A stretch of 64,000 nt of DNA from Bacteroides intestinalis (GCF_003464595.1 NZ_QRZF01000016.1:62001-126000), one strand, 5' to 3'. Positions 10,049 through 19,906 are shown, counted from the first letter of the stretch. Made by a program: numbers and translations. Notes: generated by a model not told the origin, from the sequence alone.

Positions 10049-11200
10049 TCAATCTTCCTGTAACCACTTATCAAGGAAACTCAAGACAGCTTCCTGTACT
10101 TTCTTACCGCAATCATGTGGCATATCCCACAGTTCTGTTACCAGTTTATCTCCTGCCGAGCGACTTTCCCACACTTTCCGCATCTCAGCGAAAGCGGCGT
10201 TTACTCCTACCGGATGAAACAATTTATCGTGCTCTCCATTTAGAAAGAACATAGGTTTAGGGCAAGCTATAGAAGCAATATGCGGATAATCCAGATAGCG
10301 CCTGATACCTGGAAGCATATTGGCAAATCCTCCCCTTTCATTTCCATATTCCCATGAGAACTGACAATCCGTGGTAACCATCCAGCAAACGGCAGCTCCA
10401 GCCTTTATTTTATCAGTCAAAGCCGAAAGCATCCAGGCGCGATAGGCGCCCATAGAAAAGCCCATGCAACCAATACGTTTAGAGTCTACTTCAGGCAAGG
10501 TTGCCAGAAAGTCAGTAGTATACATGTCTTCATAGTTCATAAAAGCACTCCAACTACGCCCTAACATCATAAAGTTGCCAGCCACAGCCATATGTTTATC
10601 ACCGTCAACTCCCTCTTTACGTCCGCGTTCACCCCAAAAGATAGCGTCGACAGAAATAACCACATAACCATGGGCTGCCAAATAATCGCCTACATATTGC
10701 CCACCATAACACTGTTTCGCCCAAGCATCGGCATCCGCCAATACTTCCGGAGACACACCAAAAGGACGTATCATCTTCTCTTTACCAATCGTATAATGTC
10801 CTCCATGATCGTGCAGAAGCACAACTGCCGGAAAAGGGCCTTCACCATCAGGAACCAGCATATAGGCATTCACCCGTGAATAACCGGTCAGATTAAAGCG
10901 TAATTTCTTTGCTTTATATCCATCACGTTGTTCTTCCGCTACTACTTCCACCTTATAATCAGTAGTATAAGGAGGTGGGGCCAACATGGCATCCAACACA
11001 ACATTGCGCGCCTGTTTACGCCATTTCTTAAAATTCTTGACAGGACTATTTCCCCAAGCCATGGGGTAAGTCAACTCTTGCTTTAACTGATCCAGAAAAA
11101 CCGGCATTTCCCTTTCCAGTTCGTAACCGGATAAATGCTGAGAAAGGGCGACCACCGAAGTGGCCAACCCTAACACGCAAAGAATGATACTTTTTATCAT
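10049..11200 (-). CDS. Secreted alpha/beta-hydrolase esterase 2, third gene of the SusC-SusD operon
   Basis: This 383-residue paralogue of esterase 1 has a signal peptide (cleavage near VALSQ) and the same catalytic layout: HDHG at 130-133, Ser249 in GFSMGAYR, Asp325 in NGEHDKLF and His362 in MPHDCG. It starts 16 bases after the SusD stop, so it is read with SusC and SusD and should act on the captured polysaccharide. Likely substrates are ester groups on pectin, by neighbourhood only. The two paralogues differ most in the stretch after the SICWM/AVCWM strand, around residues 275-295, which may set specificity. Confidence 0.85.
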   Translation of the reverse strand: MIKSIILCVLGLATSVVALSQHLSGYELEREMPVFLDQLKQELTYPMAWGNSPVKNFKKWRKQARNVVLDAMLAPPPYTTDYKVEVVAEEQRDGYKAKKLRFNLTGYSRVNAYMLVPDGEGPFPAVVLLHDHGGHYTIGKEKMIRPFGVSPEVLADADAWAKQCYGGQYVGDYLAAHGYVVISVDAIFWGERGRKEGVDGDKHMAVAGNFMMLGRSWSAFMNYEDMYTTDFLATLPEVDSKRIGCMGFSMGAYRAWMLSALTDKIKAGAAVCWMVTTDCQFSWEYGNERGGFANMLPGIRRYLDYPHIASIACPKPMFFLNGEHDKLFHPVGVNAAFAEMRKVWESRSAGDKLVTELWDMPHDCGKKVQEAVLSFLDKWLQED

Positions 11201-11216
11201 ACCAAAAACATATTTA

Positions 11217-12749
11217 TTAATAATTCGGATTTTGTTTCAAATTAGGATTATTATTCAATTGAATAGCAGGTATAGGATAAATACCTCTCCACTCTTCCGT
11301 AACACCAGTCTTATAGAACCAGGTATCTGTGAAATAAGAACCAAAACGAATCATATCACGTCGACGCTGGTTCTCCCAGATAAATTCACGGGCACGCTCT
11401 TCTTCTATCTTTTTCAAAGTCAGCCCATCCCAATCGGAAAGGTTACTACGCCTGCGCACCTGATTTACTAATTCGAGTGCCTCATCCAATTGTATCCCTT
11501 GCCTGAACAAAGCTTCAGCTTTCATCAGCAAAACATTGGAATAACGTTCCAAAATATAATCGTTATCAGCCTTACTACCAGACCAAGCCACACCTATTGG
11601 CGAATACTTCAACACACGGTAGCCTTCATTATCCTGGGCAGAAACCATATCTTTGATAGTTGTCAGCACCAATTGAGTGCCTTTATCATCACATAACGGA
11701 GTAACTCCATCCTGATAATACTGAGGACCATACTCCAAAAGTTCCAGACGTTCATCTCCTTCTTCATATCTCTTCAAAGCATCATCCGTAAAACAATAAC
11801 CGTTAGCCGGTGCAAAAGCTAAGTTATACTTCTTTTGTTCAAGAGCATGTTGAGCATAAAGAATGAATTCATTGCCATCAACACCTTTGGACGGATCTAC
11901 CGCAAACGAAGAAATAACCTCTTTTGAATTTGATTCATTGGTAGCAAGAAAGCAATCCCCCACTTTATCTTCCAAAACATAAGCATTGGTTCCGATGACA
12001 TGATTACACATAGTCACCACATCAGCCCAATGAGCTTCACCGGCATAAACCTCAGCATTCAGATAAACAGAAGCCAATGCTGTATACACAGCTTCCTTTG
12101 TCAAACGAGGATAATAAGATGCACGATTCACTTCTTTAATAGAAGGCAAATCTGCAGCAGCCTCTGCAAACTCTTTTACTACAAATTCATAGACCTCTTT
12201 TCTGGAAGCAGTCTTCGGTAAATCATTTGCATCAACTTTAGCTCCTGTAAAAAGAGGTACATTTCCGAAATAATCCATTGCATAATAATATCCATAGGCA
12301 CGGAGAGCACGTGTTTCCGCAATCAAGGCTTTCAATTCATCTTTCATAGGAGAGGATTCCATACTGGCTATCACAGCATTGGCTGCACCAATACCGGGAA
12401 ACAGATAAGTTCCCCAGCAAGTTTCAAGGCGTGCATTATCCGCTGTTATCTTATGTGCCATGATCTGCATATTACCTTCATCATACCATCCACCACTGGC
12501 ACGACCCGGACAGAAAAATTCATCCGTGCCAAACTCTCCAATTCGCCAGCCATCACCACCTGCCCTGGACATATATGCCAGATATTGGTATACACCTACT
12601 ACGGAAGAGAGAGCTTCTTCTTCTGTCTGATAATATGTTTCGGGAGAGAGTCTACCGTATAATTCTTCATCCAGATTAAGACAACCGGACAACATGCTAA
12701 TTCCAACACTACATGCAATTATGCTCTTAAATATTCTTTTTGTTTTCAT
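11217..12749 (-). CDS. SusD-like outer-membrane glycan-binding lipoprotein
   Basis: This 510-residue SusD/RagB protein has a lipoprotein signal (MLSGC, acylated Cys23). It shows the usual N-terminal NLDEELYG stretch, TPR-like helices and the conserved C-terminal pattern (RVLKYSP, LMKAEAL, RAREFIWENQRRRDMIRFG). It forms the lid of the SusC transporter and captures glycan at the surface. The gene lies 21 bases downstream of susC and 16 bases upstream of esterase 2. The substrate is inferred to be pectic from the neighbours. Confidence 0.95.
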   Translation of the reverse strand: MKTKRIFKSIIACSVGISMLSGCLNLDEELYGRLSPETYYQTEEEALSSVVGVYQYLAYMSRAGGDGWRIGEFGTDEFFCPGRASGGWYDEGNMQIMAHKITADNARLETCWGTYLFPGIGAANAVIASMESSPMKDELKALIAETRALRAYGYYYAMDYFGNVPLFTGAKVDANDLPKTASRKEVYEFVVKEFAEAAADLPSIKEVNRASYYPRLTKEAVYTALASVYLNAEVYAGEAHWADVVTMCNHVIGTNAYVLEDKVGDCFLATNESNSKEVISSFAVDPSKGVDGNEFILYAQHALEQKKYNLAFAPANGYCFTDDALKRYEEGDERLELLEYGPQYYQDGVTPLCDDKGTQLVLTTIKDMVSAQDNEGYRVLKYSPIGVAWSGSKADNDYILERYSNVLLMKAEALFRQGIQLDEALELVNQVRRRSNLSDWDGLTLKKIEEERAREFIWENQRRRDMIRFGSYFTDTWFYKTGVTEEWRGIYPIPAIQLNNNPNLKQNPNY

Positions 12750-12770
12750 CTTCTGATAATAAATTAAGGT

Positions 12771-15764
12771 TTAAAACGAAACGTTGATGCCCATTGTGAA
12801 AGTACGTGCTTTCGGATAACTCAAATAGTCTATGCCCATCGGAGCTACTCCTGTTCTGGAAACCTCCGAATTTACTTCCGGGTCCAGACCGGAATATCCG
12901 GTAATGGTGAATAAATTCTGACCGGAAACAAATACACGGGCACGAGTAATACGCAACGGTTTGAAACTAAAATCATAACCTAAAGAAAGATTATCCATAC
13001 GTAAGAACGAACCGTCCTCTATAAATCTGGAAGAGAATACTTTGGCTTCTTCACGATTCACACCGGCGGTCACTGCCTCTTTCAATACATTTCTACCCGG
13101 TAGGTTATTCAGATAAGAGAGGTTGTTTGCCGTACAGTTATAGACATCATTTCCTACACTACCACGCAGGTTCATGCTTAAACTCCAATTCTTATAACGC
13201 AAAGTAGTAGAAATGCCATACGTAAAATCAGGTTGTGCGCAACCTATGATTTCAGACTCGCCATTATTGGCAAACTGTTCTTTACCATCTACGATACCAA
13301 TGAATTTCTTTCCATAGAAAGTTCCCAAAGGTTGTCCAGGTATTACCAACTGGGCATAAGAACCTGAAAGACCTTGGCCCTGACAAGGAGCAACTTTCAT
13401 GTTTTCACCAGTCCACTTATCATTCGACAGACTTATCAGTTCATTCTTATTCCGGCTGAAATTCAAATTCACATCCCATGAAAAGTCTTTGGTACGCAGT
13501 ACACCAAATCCTAAGTCTATTTCAATACCCTGATTCTTTACAGAACCTACATTCGCAATCTGCGAAGTAATCAAGGAAGGGGAAGGAACCGCCACGGAAA
13601 GCAATAAATCAGTCGTCTTTTTATAGTAATAGTCAATACTACCATGAATTCTTCCATTGAAGAAACCAAAGTCCAAACCTATATCTGTCTGTGCAGTCTG
13701 TTCCCATTTTATATCAGGATTAGAGTATTGTTGAGGTAATACAATAGTTACCTTCTCACCCCCTACCAAATATCCATTAGTACTGGCTCCCAGCGTATTC
13801 AGAGAATTATAGTTACCAATCTCCTGATTACCTGTGATACCATAGCTGACACGTAGTTTCAGATCTGTAAGAATATCGCTATGATAGAATTCCTCCTGAG
13901 AGATTCTCCAGGAAGCGGCTGCAGAAGGGAAAATACCCCATTTGTGATCGGCACCGAAACGGCTGGAACCATCACGACGTACTGTAGCGGTAAATAAGTA
14001 TTTATCCCCATAATTATAATTCAGACGTCCATACATAGATATAAGGGTATTGCTTTCAGCAAAGCTACTTACGCTTTCCACTGTTTTTGCAGCAGCAAGG
14101 CTATACCACTTGAAGGTGTCGGACAAGAAACCATAAGCACGGGTATGATTTCCTTCATCATAAAAATACTGGTAAGAATAACCCAGCATGGCATCAATAG
14201 AATGTTTACCAAATTTTTGATTGTATTTCAGGATTGTTTCCAACAGTTTAGAATAATCCTGCAATTTCTGTACACTAACATAACCATCATTGCCATTACC
14301 CAGCAGATTACTCTTGGATATATAAGAGTTACGTTCGATAGAATTATAAGTATAACCCAAATTCACCTGGAACGTAAAAGGTTTATAGAAATTCCAATCA
14401 GCAGTCAGATTACCCAGGAATTTCCTGTTTTTACGCTCATCCAGAATTTCAGATGCAAAAGATACTGGATTCACACGATAAGGAGGCACATCATAGAAAT
14501 CACCTTCCTCATCATAAACCGGATAAGTAGGATTAAAAACATATGCTTCGTACAACATACTACTTCCCATCTCACTACCAACAGTATTGGATACCGGTGC
14601 CTGGTCAGCATGTGTTTCACCATAGTTCAAATTCATATTTAACTTCAGCTTGCCATCCAGTGCTGTATGATTAATATTCACACGGGCATTGGCACTTGTC
14701 ATACCAGAACCCAGCATAATACCTTCCTGGTCACTATACCCCAAAGATGCGCGATAGTTTGTATCCTCACTTCCACTCATGAAAGAAAGGTAATGATTTT
14801 GAGAGATTGCCGTACGGAAAATACGATCTTGCCAATCTGCATTATCGCCTTTATCATCCAAAGATAATCCTAAATCAGTTACTGCCTTACGGTATTCATC
14901 ACCAGTCAGTACATCCAGCTTATTAGCTACATTAGAAATACCCAAGCTATAACTGTAATCCAATTGCTTAACACCTTTTTTCCCTTTCTTCGTAGTGATC
15001 ATAATAACGCCATTAGCACCGCGGGAACCATAAATAGCCGTAGCAGAAGCATCCTTCAAGATATTGATGGATTCAATATCATTAGGATTAATAGAAGATA
15101 ATGGATTTACTGATTCCTGGTCAAAGAAGTCTGTATTACTACCATTGGAAGCGATGTGACTGGAACTTACACCAGCAGAAGAATTGATAGGAACACCATC
15201 AATTACATATAACGGATCATTGGAAGCAGTAATAGATGTACCTCCACGAACACGGATTGTATTAGATCCACCGGGTTTACCACTATTCTGGCTGATATTT
15301 ACTCCTGAAAAGGCACCTTGCATCAATTGTTGAGGGCTCAGGTCAGTACCAACTTTAAAACGATCACTACTGATGGAAGATACAGAACCTGTCAAATCGG
15401 ACTTTTTCATAGTACCATAACCTACTACTACCACCTCTTCCAAAGCCTGTGCATCATCCAGCAGTACCACATCAATTGTATTCTGTGAGCCGACTGCGAT
15501 TTCCTGTGTTACATATCCTATATAAGAGAAGATGAGAGTGTTTTTTCCCGAAGAAACCGACAATGTATACTTACCATCCATATCAGTTATTGTTCCTACA
15601 GCGGAATTACCTTTTACAGTCACATTCACACCGATCAACGGTTCTTGCTTCGAGTCAGTCACCGTTCCTGTAATCGTCTTGTTTTGTGCATACAGACATT
15701 GTGTTACTATCAATGCCAATACAAAACACAACTTTCTAAAATCAAAATGCAGTTTGTTTTTCAT
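12771..15764 (-). CDS. SusC-like TonB-dependent outer-membrane transporter
   Basis: The start is placed at ATG 15764 (MKNKLHFDFRKLCF), giving 997 residues with a proper signal peptide; an upstream in-frame start at 15839 would put 25 atypical residues before it. A CarboxypepD_reg-like domain occupies about 28-110, followed by the SusC motif EEVVVVGYGTMKKSDLTGS, a plug domain with IRVRGGTSI and YVIDGVP, and a large beta-barrel ending in an aromatic residue (INVSF). It imports oligosaccharides bound by the SusD partner, using TonB energy. It has its own upstream region of about 340 bases. Confidence 0.96.
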   Translation of the reverse strand: MKNKLHFDFRKLCFVLALIVTQCLYAQNKTITGTVTDSKQEPLIGVNVTVKGNSAVGTITDMDGKYTLSVSSGKNTLIFSYIGYVTQEIAVGSQNTIDVVLLDDAQALEEVVVVGYGTMKKSDLTGSVSSISSDRFKVGTDLSPQQLMQGAFSGVNISQNSGKPGGSNTIRVRGGTSITASNDPLYVIDGVPINSSAGVSSSHIASNGSNTDFFDQESVNPLSSINPNDIESINILKDASATAIYGSRGANGVIMITTKKGKKGVKQLDYSYSLGISNVANKLDVLTGDEYRKAVTDLGLSLDDKGDNADWQDRIFRTAISQNHYLSFMSGSEDTNYRASLGYSDQEGIMLGSGMTSANARVNINHTALDGKLKLNMNLNYGETHADQAPVSNTVGSEMGSSMLYEAYVFNPTYPVYDEEGDFYDVPPYRVNPVSFASEILDERKNRKFLGNLTADWNFYKPFTFQVNLGYTYNSIERNSYISKSNLLGNGNDGYVSVQKLQDYSKLLETILKYNQKFGKHSIDAMLGYSYQYFYDEGNHTRAYGFLSDTFKWYSLAAAKTVESVSSFAESNTLISMYGRLNYNYGDKYLFTATVRRDGSSRFGADHKWGIFPSAAASWRISQEEFYHSDILTDLKLRVSYGITGNQEIGNYNSLNTLGASTNGYLVGGEKVTIVLPQQYSNPDIKWEQTAQTDIGLDFGFFNGRIHGSIDYYYKKTTDLLLSVAVPSPSLITSQIANVGSVKNQGIEIDLGFGVLRTKDFSWDVNLNFSRNKNELISLSNDKWTGENMKVAPCQGQGLSGSYAQLVIPGQPLGTFYGKKFIGIVDGKEQFANNGESEIIGCAQPDFTYGISTTLRYKNWSLSMNLRGSVGNDVYNCTANNLSYLNNLPGRNVLKEAVTAGVNREEAKVFSSRFIEDGSFLRMDNLSLGYDFSFKPLRITRARVFVSGQNLFTITGYSGLDPEVNSEVSRTGVAPMGIDYLSYPKARTFTMGINVSF

Positions 15765-16102
15765 ATTAATACATTTGGGATTAATAAATAAAGATTCAAA
15801 GTTTCTCAATAAGGCTTTATCTTTCACCTTGCCATGCAAAGGAGAGGATTATATTGATTTTACAGGTGAAAAATATGCTCAAATCGGTTAAAAAAATAGT
15901 CCACACAGCCCAAAGCTCGTCTGGAAGGGGTTTTAAACAATTATTCCACATCTTTTCTACACCTTTTTCTCCCCCTGAAACCGTTTTTTCTACGAATCTA
16001 TTCATCACTCTCTATTTATTCACATCAACCACTTTATTAAACTACTATTTCGCTACACTCATTCATCTCATTTTCTATCAAAAAAGAAAAGCTTATAAAA
16101 AA
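15765..16102 (-). promoter_or_regulatory. SusC upstream regulatory region
   Basis: This 338-base gene-free stretch lies between susC and the CE7 terminator and should hold the HTCS-controlled promoter. On the minus strand GTAGAAAA occurs twice, at 15992-15985 and 15960-15953, 32 bases apart (about three helical turns), which could be a pair of regulator sites. A weak -7 candidate CTCCTTTG lies at 15844-15837. None of these is proven. Confidence 0.4.
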
Positions 16103-16143
16103 TCCTTTCTGATATATTTTCAAAGGAAGTATATCAGAAAGGA
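16097..16143 (-). terminator. Intrinsic terminator of the CE12-CE8/CE7 operon
   Basis: A perfect 14-bp stem (TCCTTTCTGATATA at 16103-16116 with its complement at 16130-16143) is followed on the minus strand by six T residues. It starts 23 bases after the CE7 stop codon. Confidence 0.85.
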
Positions 16144-16166
16144 AACAGAATATAAAACGCTCTTAT

Positions 16167-17483
16167 TTACTTCAAATGTCTCAATATCCACTTCAACTGT
16201 CCATATTCCGTAGCATCAGAAGTCCAATGTTCATTAATCGGAGTTATCAGTGCTTCTTTGGGGCAATCCAGCACATTATAAACAGCATAACTGGTAGTAG
16301 GCGGACAGGTATCATCATTATATCCCCAAGTGATATAAGTAGGAACTTTAATCATACGGGCGAAGTTCACCACATCATAATATGCCATCGTTTTCAGCTT
16401 ATCCGAAGTATCCATACCCTCTACTCTGAAAAAATGAGGATAACCACCTGCACGTCCTGCCTTATAGCCTGCCATATCACTCAATGCCGGATGATTGGCA
16501 ACGCAAGCTGTTACACGGCTATCCAGTCCGGTAGTAATCAGTGCCAAAGCTCCTCCCTGGCTGCCACCTTGGACAATTACATTTTTACCATCCCATTCGG
16601 GCAGAGAAGTCAGGAGATCGATGCTGCGTACACAACCCAGATAGACACGTTTCATGTAATAATTATCACGGTTCTCCAATCCGTTATTTAAATAACCGTT
16701 CTCTCTGCCATTAAAAGCATTGCTGATTTCCTTAAATTCTTCCGCACTCATCTCCGGATTCAGACCATGTATCTCGATTTCGAAACGGATACATCCTTCT
16801 TCCGCATAATATTTACGACGCAGAGGCTCCTTTATAGTTTTAATTCCAGCTCCCGGAGGACAAAGTACAACCGGACAAGAACCTTTCACTGCATTCTTAG
16901 GATAGAAAAGATAACCATAAATGCACTGTCCACGGTTATTCAGCATTAATTTAATGAGATAACAATCAACCTTATCCGTACAATACTCCTCTGCAAGCTT
17001 TTTAGTATAAGTCAACGGATATTTGGTAGCTTCCGCTTTATTGTTTTCCCAGAATTCTTTAAAGTCTTTTGGCATCTGTGTGTAAGGTTGAATCTTTTCC
17101 GGTGAAAAGCCTACCTTCACATGATGTTTATAGCTTGTTCCATCCACGGTCGCTGTCAGACGACAATCACGGAAACCGGGTTCTTTCATTGTTCCCACAG
17201 GTATCACCGCCTTTCCTTGCTTCAAAGTAACGGAACCGGAAGTATCCGCCGGCATCATGTCACCACCTATTTCATAAGAAACAGTTACGCCATCCTGCGG
17301 AATGCCGTATTTATAGAACTGCACCTCAACCTTAGCTTTCTCTCCGGTCTTATAAATCCAGTCAGCATGATTGGGCACGGTCACCCAAAGTACATCACTC
17401 CGGTACGGGTAGTTTTCCGCACATACAAATGACAGCGGAAAGATCAGGGCGAACAGCCATATAAACAAACTCTTTTTCATCAT
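16167..17483 (-). CDS. Secreted CE7-type acetyl esterase (AXE1 family) with N-terminal Ig-like domain
   Basis: This 438-residue protein has a signal peptide (cleavage near VCAEN), a beta-sandwich domain at about 25-125 and a CE7/AXE1 alpha/beta-hydrolase domain. Catalytic residues are visible: Ser308 in QGGSQGG, Asp390/391 in WGYNDDTCPP and His419 in NEHWTS. The family removes acetyl groups from xylan and other acetylated sugars; in this locus acetylated pectin is the likely substrate, which is inference. It is 148 bases downstream of the CE12-CE8 gene, separated by an 11-bp-periodic repeat, and is followed by a strong terminator, so the two probably form an operon. Confidence 0.88.
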   Translation of the reverse strand: MMKKSLFIWLFALIFPLSFVCAENYPYRSDVLWVTVPNHADWIYKTGEKAKVEVQFYKYGIPQDGVTVSYEIGGDMMPADTSGSVTLKQGKAVIPVGTMKEPGFRDCRLTATVDGTSYKHHVKVGFSPEKIQPYTQMPKDFKEFWENNKAEATKYPLTYTKKLAEEYCTDKVDCYLIKLMLNNRGQCIYGYLFYPKNAVKGSCPVVLCPPGAGIKTIKEPLRRKYYAEEGCIRFEIEIHGLNPEMSAEEFKEISNAFNGRENGYLNNGLENRDNYYMKRVYLGCVRSIDLLTSLPEWDGKNVIVQGGSQGGALALITTGLDSRVTACVANHPALSDMAGYKAGRAGGYPHFFRVEGMDTSDKLKTMAYYDVVNFARMIKVPTYITWGYNDDTCPPTTSYAVYNVLDCPKEALITPINEHWTSDATEYGQLKWILRHLK

Positions 17484-17542
17484 TATGTTTTTAGTATTAT
17501 CACATTATTTTACCAGTCACAAAGACCATCTTCCTACCAAGT

Positions 17543-17630
17543 CCGTATCAACTCCGTGTCAAAACCGTGTCAAGTCCGTAGTTATGAACACGGAGATGGT
17601 ACGGAGATGATACGGTTTTGACAGATACGG
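17543..17630. repeat. 11-bp-periodic inverted array (CCGT/ACGG units)
   Basis: CCGT recurs at 17543, 17554, 17565 and 17576, exactly 11 bases apart, within units like CCGTGTCAAAA. The complement ACGG recurs at 17590, 17601 and 17612, again 11 apart, so the two halves can fold on each other. The array begins immediately after the CE12-CE8 stop codon (17632) and fills most of the 148-base gap to CE7. The function is unknown. Confidence 0.75.
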
Positions 17631-17631
17631 G

Positions 17632-19398
17632 TCAGCGCTTTATGCTTAATAATTCATTCCCATTTTTTACCGGATTCCAACCATCTTCTCCGATAAGTAT
17701 GGAATCTATTTCATAACCTTTGAGATTTTTCAGTTGATGTGAGAAAGGTACACGTGCTTTTGGATTGGCACCTTCACCCGTGCTTTCATACTCTGCATAG
17801 AATGCGGTCTTTTCCGCTTCCTTTTTACCCCAGTTATTCCAACCGGCAGGAGCGATATGCTTGCCTAAATTGCAACGGATGAATACAGCCTGCGCATACG
17901 AACGCCAGGGACGCGACAGATAGACATCCTGTACACCCTCATCAGCCGTCAGTCGGCAATCATAAAATACATAACCATATTTCTGCCCCTGATCCGTAGA
18001 AGGTGCTGTCACATAGCCTCCACCTTTACTATGAATGTGACAACGATTGAATACAGCCGTAGACCAGCCAAAGATAAAATCGACCGTACCTTCTATATAG
18101 CAATCTTCATAGTACTGGCGGCAGTTTTTTCCATAGGTATAGAGTGTATCCTGGAAACCAAGGAAACGACAGTTTTTGAAATAAACACGATCAGCACTTA
18201 CAAAACAGGCTACAGCCTGTCCCACCGGACCCGAAGAATTCTCAAATGTAATATTCTCGGCATAAAAGTCGGGAGCATAAATATAGCAGGAGGATGAACC
18301 AGAAGTTCCTTTTTCTTCACCAAAGCAATTCTTCTTCTGCGCATAATCATCATACGAAAGTATAGCACCTTCCTGACCTATCAGGGAAATATTAATTTTG
18401 CTTTCGGGTACTACGATTTTCTCTTTATACACACCCTTACGCACCAATATCGTAGTACGGATATTCTTGCGGAAATCGGGAACAGCATCAATGGCTTCCT
18501 GTACAGTGAAAAAGTCTCCGCTACCATCCTGTGCCACTACGAAATCATAATGACGGACATACTTAGACAATTCCGGTACTTCTTTAGCAATGGCATCCAT
18601 AGCCAGACCGGATACAATGCGGCCACCGTATACATTCAGATGGGTATTATCTTCGCGTCCTTTAGGTATAGCAGCAACCTGATTGGCAGGTACCCACATG
18701 AACAGCTTTTTAGACTCTACCGGTCCCATGCCTTCTACCAGGTCGTGCGTAATCTTATTCATATCCACAAATGCAACACCCAGTTCTTTCGCTACATTTC
18801 GCGGAGAGTCCAGATAGGCTCCGTGCGTATCAATCAGCTTGTCACCTTCAGCAATAACTGTTTGTCCCGAAGCTTCCCGTGTTGCATCCGGATTCACGCC
18901 TTTCTGTATATCATCCTGACTGATAGCCTGAGCAACTGCATTCCCGTCCGCTGTGCCGAAGTTTCGGCGCACAATGGAGTTAAACAAAACAGGGATACCT
19001 CCCTTAGCACGTGTTTCGTTTACAAAACGTTTCAGGTTTTCATCAAAAGTACTTCCCGGAGCTGTATACCGCTTTGGGTCGGACTTCTCATCATTGTGAC
19101 CGAATTGGATAAATACATAATCACCTTTCTTCACTTGTGAGATTACCTTTTCCCAGCGCCCTTCATCAATAAAGCTCTTGGAACTCCGCCCGTTCACGGC
19201 ATGATTATCCACACGTATTTCCTCGGAGAGATAACCGGGCAACATTTGCCCCCACCCCCGTTCCGGGTTTTCACCCGTCAATGACTTATTAGCCATAGTG
19301 GAGTCTCCAATCATAAAAATCGTAATCACTGGTTTGTCAGCCTTGAAAGCAGAAAGCAGAAAAAACAACCCCAGTAATAATGTCAACTTATGTTTCAT
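17632..19398 (-). CDS. Bifunctional secreted pectin acetylesterase-methylesterase (CE12-CE8 fusion)
   Basis: This 588-residue protein has a signal peptide and two enzyme domains. Residues about 25-280 form an SGNH/GDSL rhamnogalacturonan-acetylesterase-like domain (CE12): GDSTMA with Ser33, Asn69-Gly70 of block II, GHND at 100-103 and Asp250/His253 in EDNTHLN. Residues about 285-580 form a right-handed beta-helix pectin methylesterase (CE8): QDGSGDF, GQAVA, catalytic Asp417 (GFQDTL) and Asp440 (GTVDFIFG), and RPWR at 496-499. The fusion would strip acetyl and methyl groups from the same pectin chain. The CE8 half is paralogous to the separate enzyme at 19986-20954. Confidence 0.93.
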   Translation of the reverse strand: MKHKLTLLLGLFFLLSAFKADKPVITIFMIGDSTMANKSLTGENPERGWGQMLPGYLSEEIRVDNHAVNGRSSKSFIDEGRWEKVISQVKKGDYVFIQFGHNDEKSDPKRYTAPGSTFDENLKRFVNETRAKGGIPVLFNSIVRRNFGTADGNAVAQAISQDDIQKGVNPDATREASGQTVIAEGDKLIDTHGAYLDSPRNVAKELGVAFVDMNKITHDLVEGMGPVESKKLFMWVPANQVAAIPKGREDNTHLNVYGGRIVSGLAMDAIAKEVPELSKYVRHYDFVVAQDGSGDFFTVQEAIDAVPDFRKNIRTTILVRKGVYKEKIVVPESKINISLIGQEGAILSYDDYAQKKNCFGEEKGTSGSSSCYIYAPDFYAENITFENSSGPVGQAVACFVSADRVYFKNCRFLGFQDTLYTYGKNCRQYYEDCYIEGTVDFIFGWSTAVFNRCHIHSKGGGYVTAPSTDQGQKYGYVFYDCRLTADEGVQDVYLSRPWRSYAQAVFIRCNLGKHIAPAGWNNWGKKEAEKTAFYAEYESTGEGANPKARVPFSHQLKNLKGYEIDSILIGEDGWNPVKNGNELLSIKR

Positions 19399-19509
19399 AG
19401 TTCATTATATATAAATAGTATTCTTAGTTTCCGGCTGCAATATTACCTAAAAACAGAGGGTTTTAAGGGTAAAAAAAGTCGCAATCGGTAGAAAAATTAA
19501 TATTAATCG

Positions 19510-19517
19510 TATATTTG
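19510..19517 (+). promoter_or_regulatory. -7 box for the KdgF-like gene
   Basis: TATATTTG matches TAnnTTTG and is 29 bases before the start codon at 19547, giving a short leader. No clear -33 element is visible. Confidence 0.6.
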
Positions 19518-19546
19518 CCGGTAAAATAATCAATCTGACTGGCAAA

Positions 19547-19894
19547 ATGGAAAAGACAAGAAGTAACACCTTCATTCTTGAAAAAGAAATAGCATGGGAA
19601 CCTGCAGGTGAAGGAGTGGTACGCCAAATCATGGGTTACGACGGACAAGTGATGCTTGTAAAAGTGAAATTCGAGCAAGGAGCTGTCGGTACACCACATA
19701 CTCACTATCATACACAAACCACTTATGTGGCAAACGGTAAATTTGAATTTACCGTAAATGGTGAAAAACAAATTGTAGAAACCGGAGACGGTGTTTACAT
19801 CGAACCGGATGCGGTACATGGCTGTGTATGCCTGGAAGCCGGTATCTTGATAGACTGTTTCAGCCCCATGAGAGCAGATTTTCTGAAACGCTAA
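19547..19894 (+). CDS. kdgF: KdgF-like cupin (unsaturated uronate ring-opening enzyme)
   Basis: This 115-residue single-domain cupin lacks a signal peptide, so it is cytoplasmic. The metal-site pattern is visible: His51, His53, Gln57 (HTHYHTQ) and His91 (AVHGCVC). The C-terminal LIDCFSPMRADFL is typical of KdgF-type proteins. The family converts 4,5-unsaturated galacturonate, the product of GH105, to linear 5-keto-4-deoxyuronate, which fits the neighbours. It is the only plus-strand gene within the esterase cluster, with its own promoter, and converges on the pectin methylesterase gene across a 22-bp-periodic array. Some cupins of this type have other functions, so the assignment is strong but not certain. 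Confidence 0.82.
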   Translation: MEKTRSNTFILEKEIAWEPAGEGVVRQIMGYDGQVMLVKVKFEQGAVGTPHTHYHTQTTYVANGKFEFTVNGEKQIVETGDGVYIEPDAVHGCVCLEAGILIDCFSPMRADFLKR

Positions 19895-19906
19895 ATCCTG
19901 TCTGCA

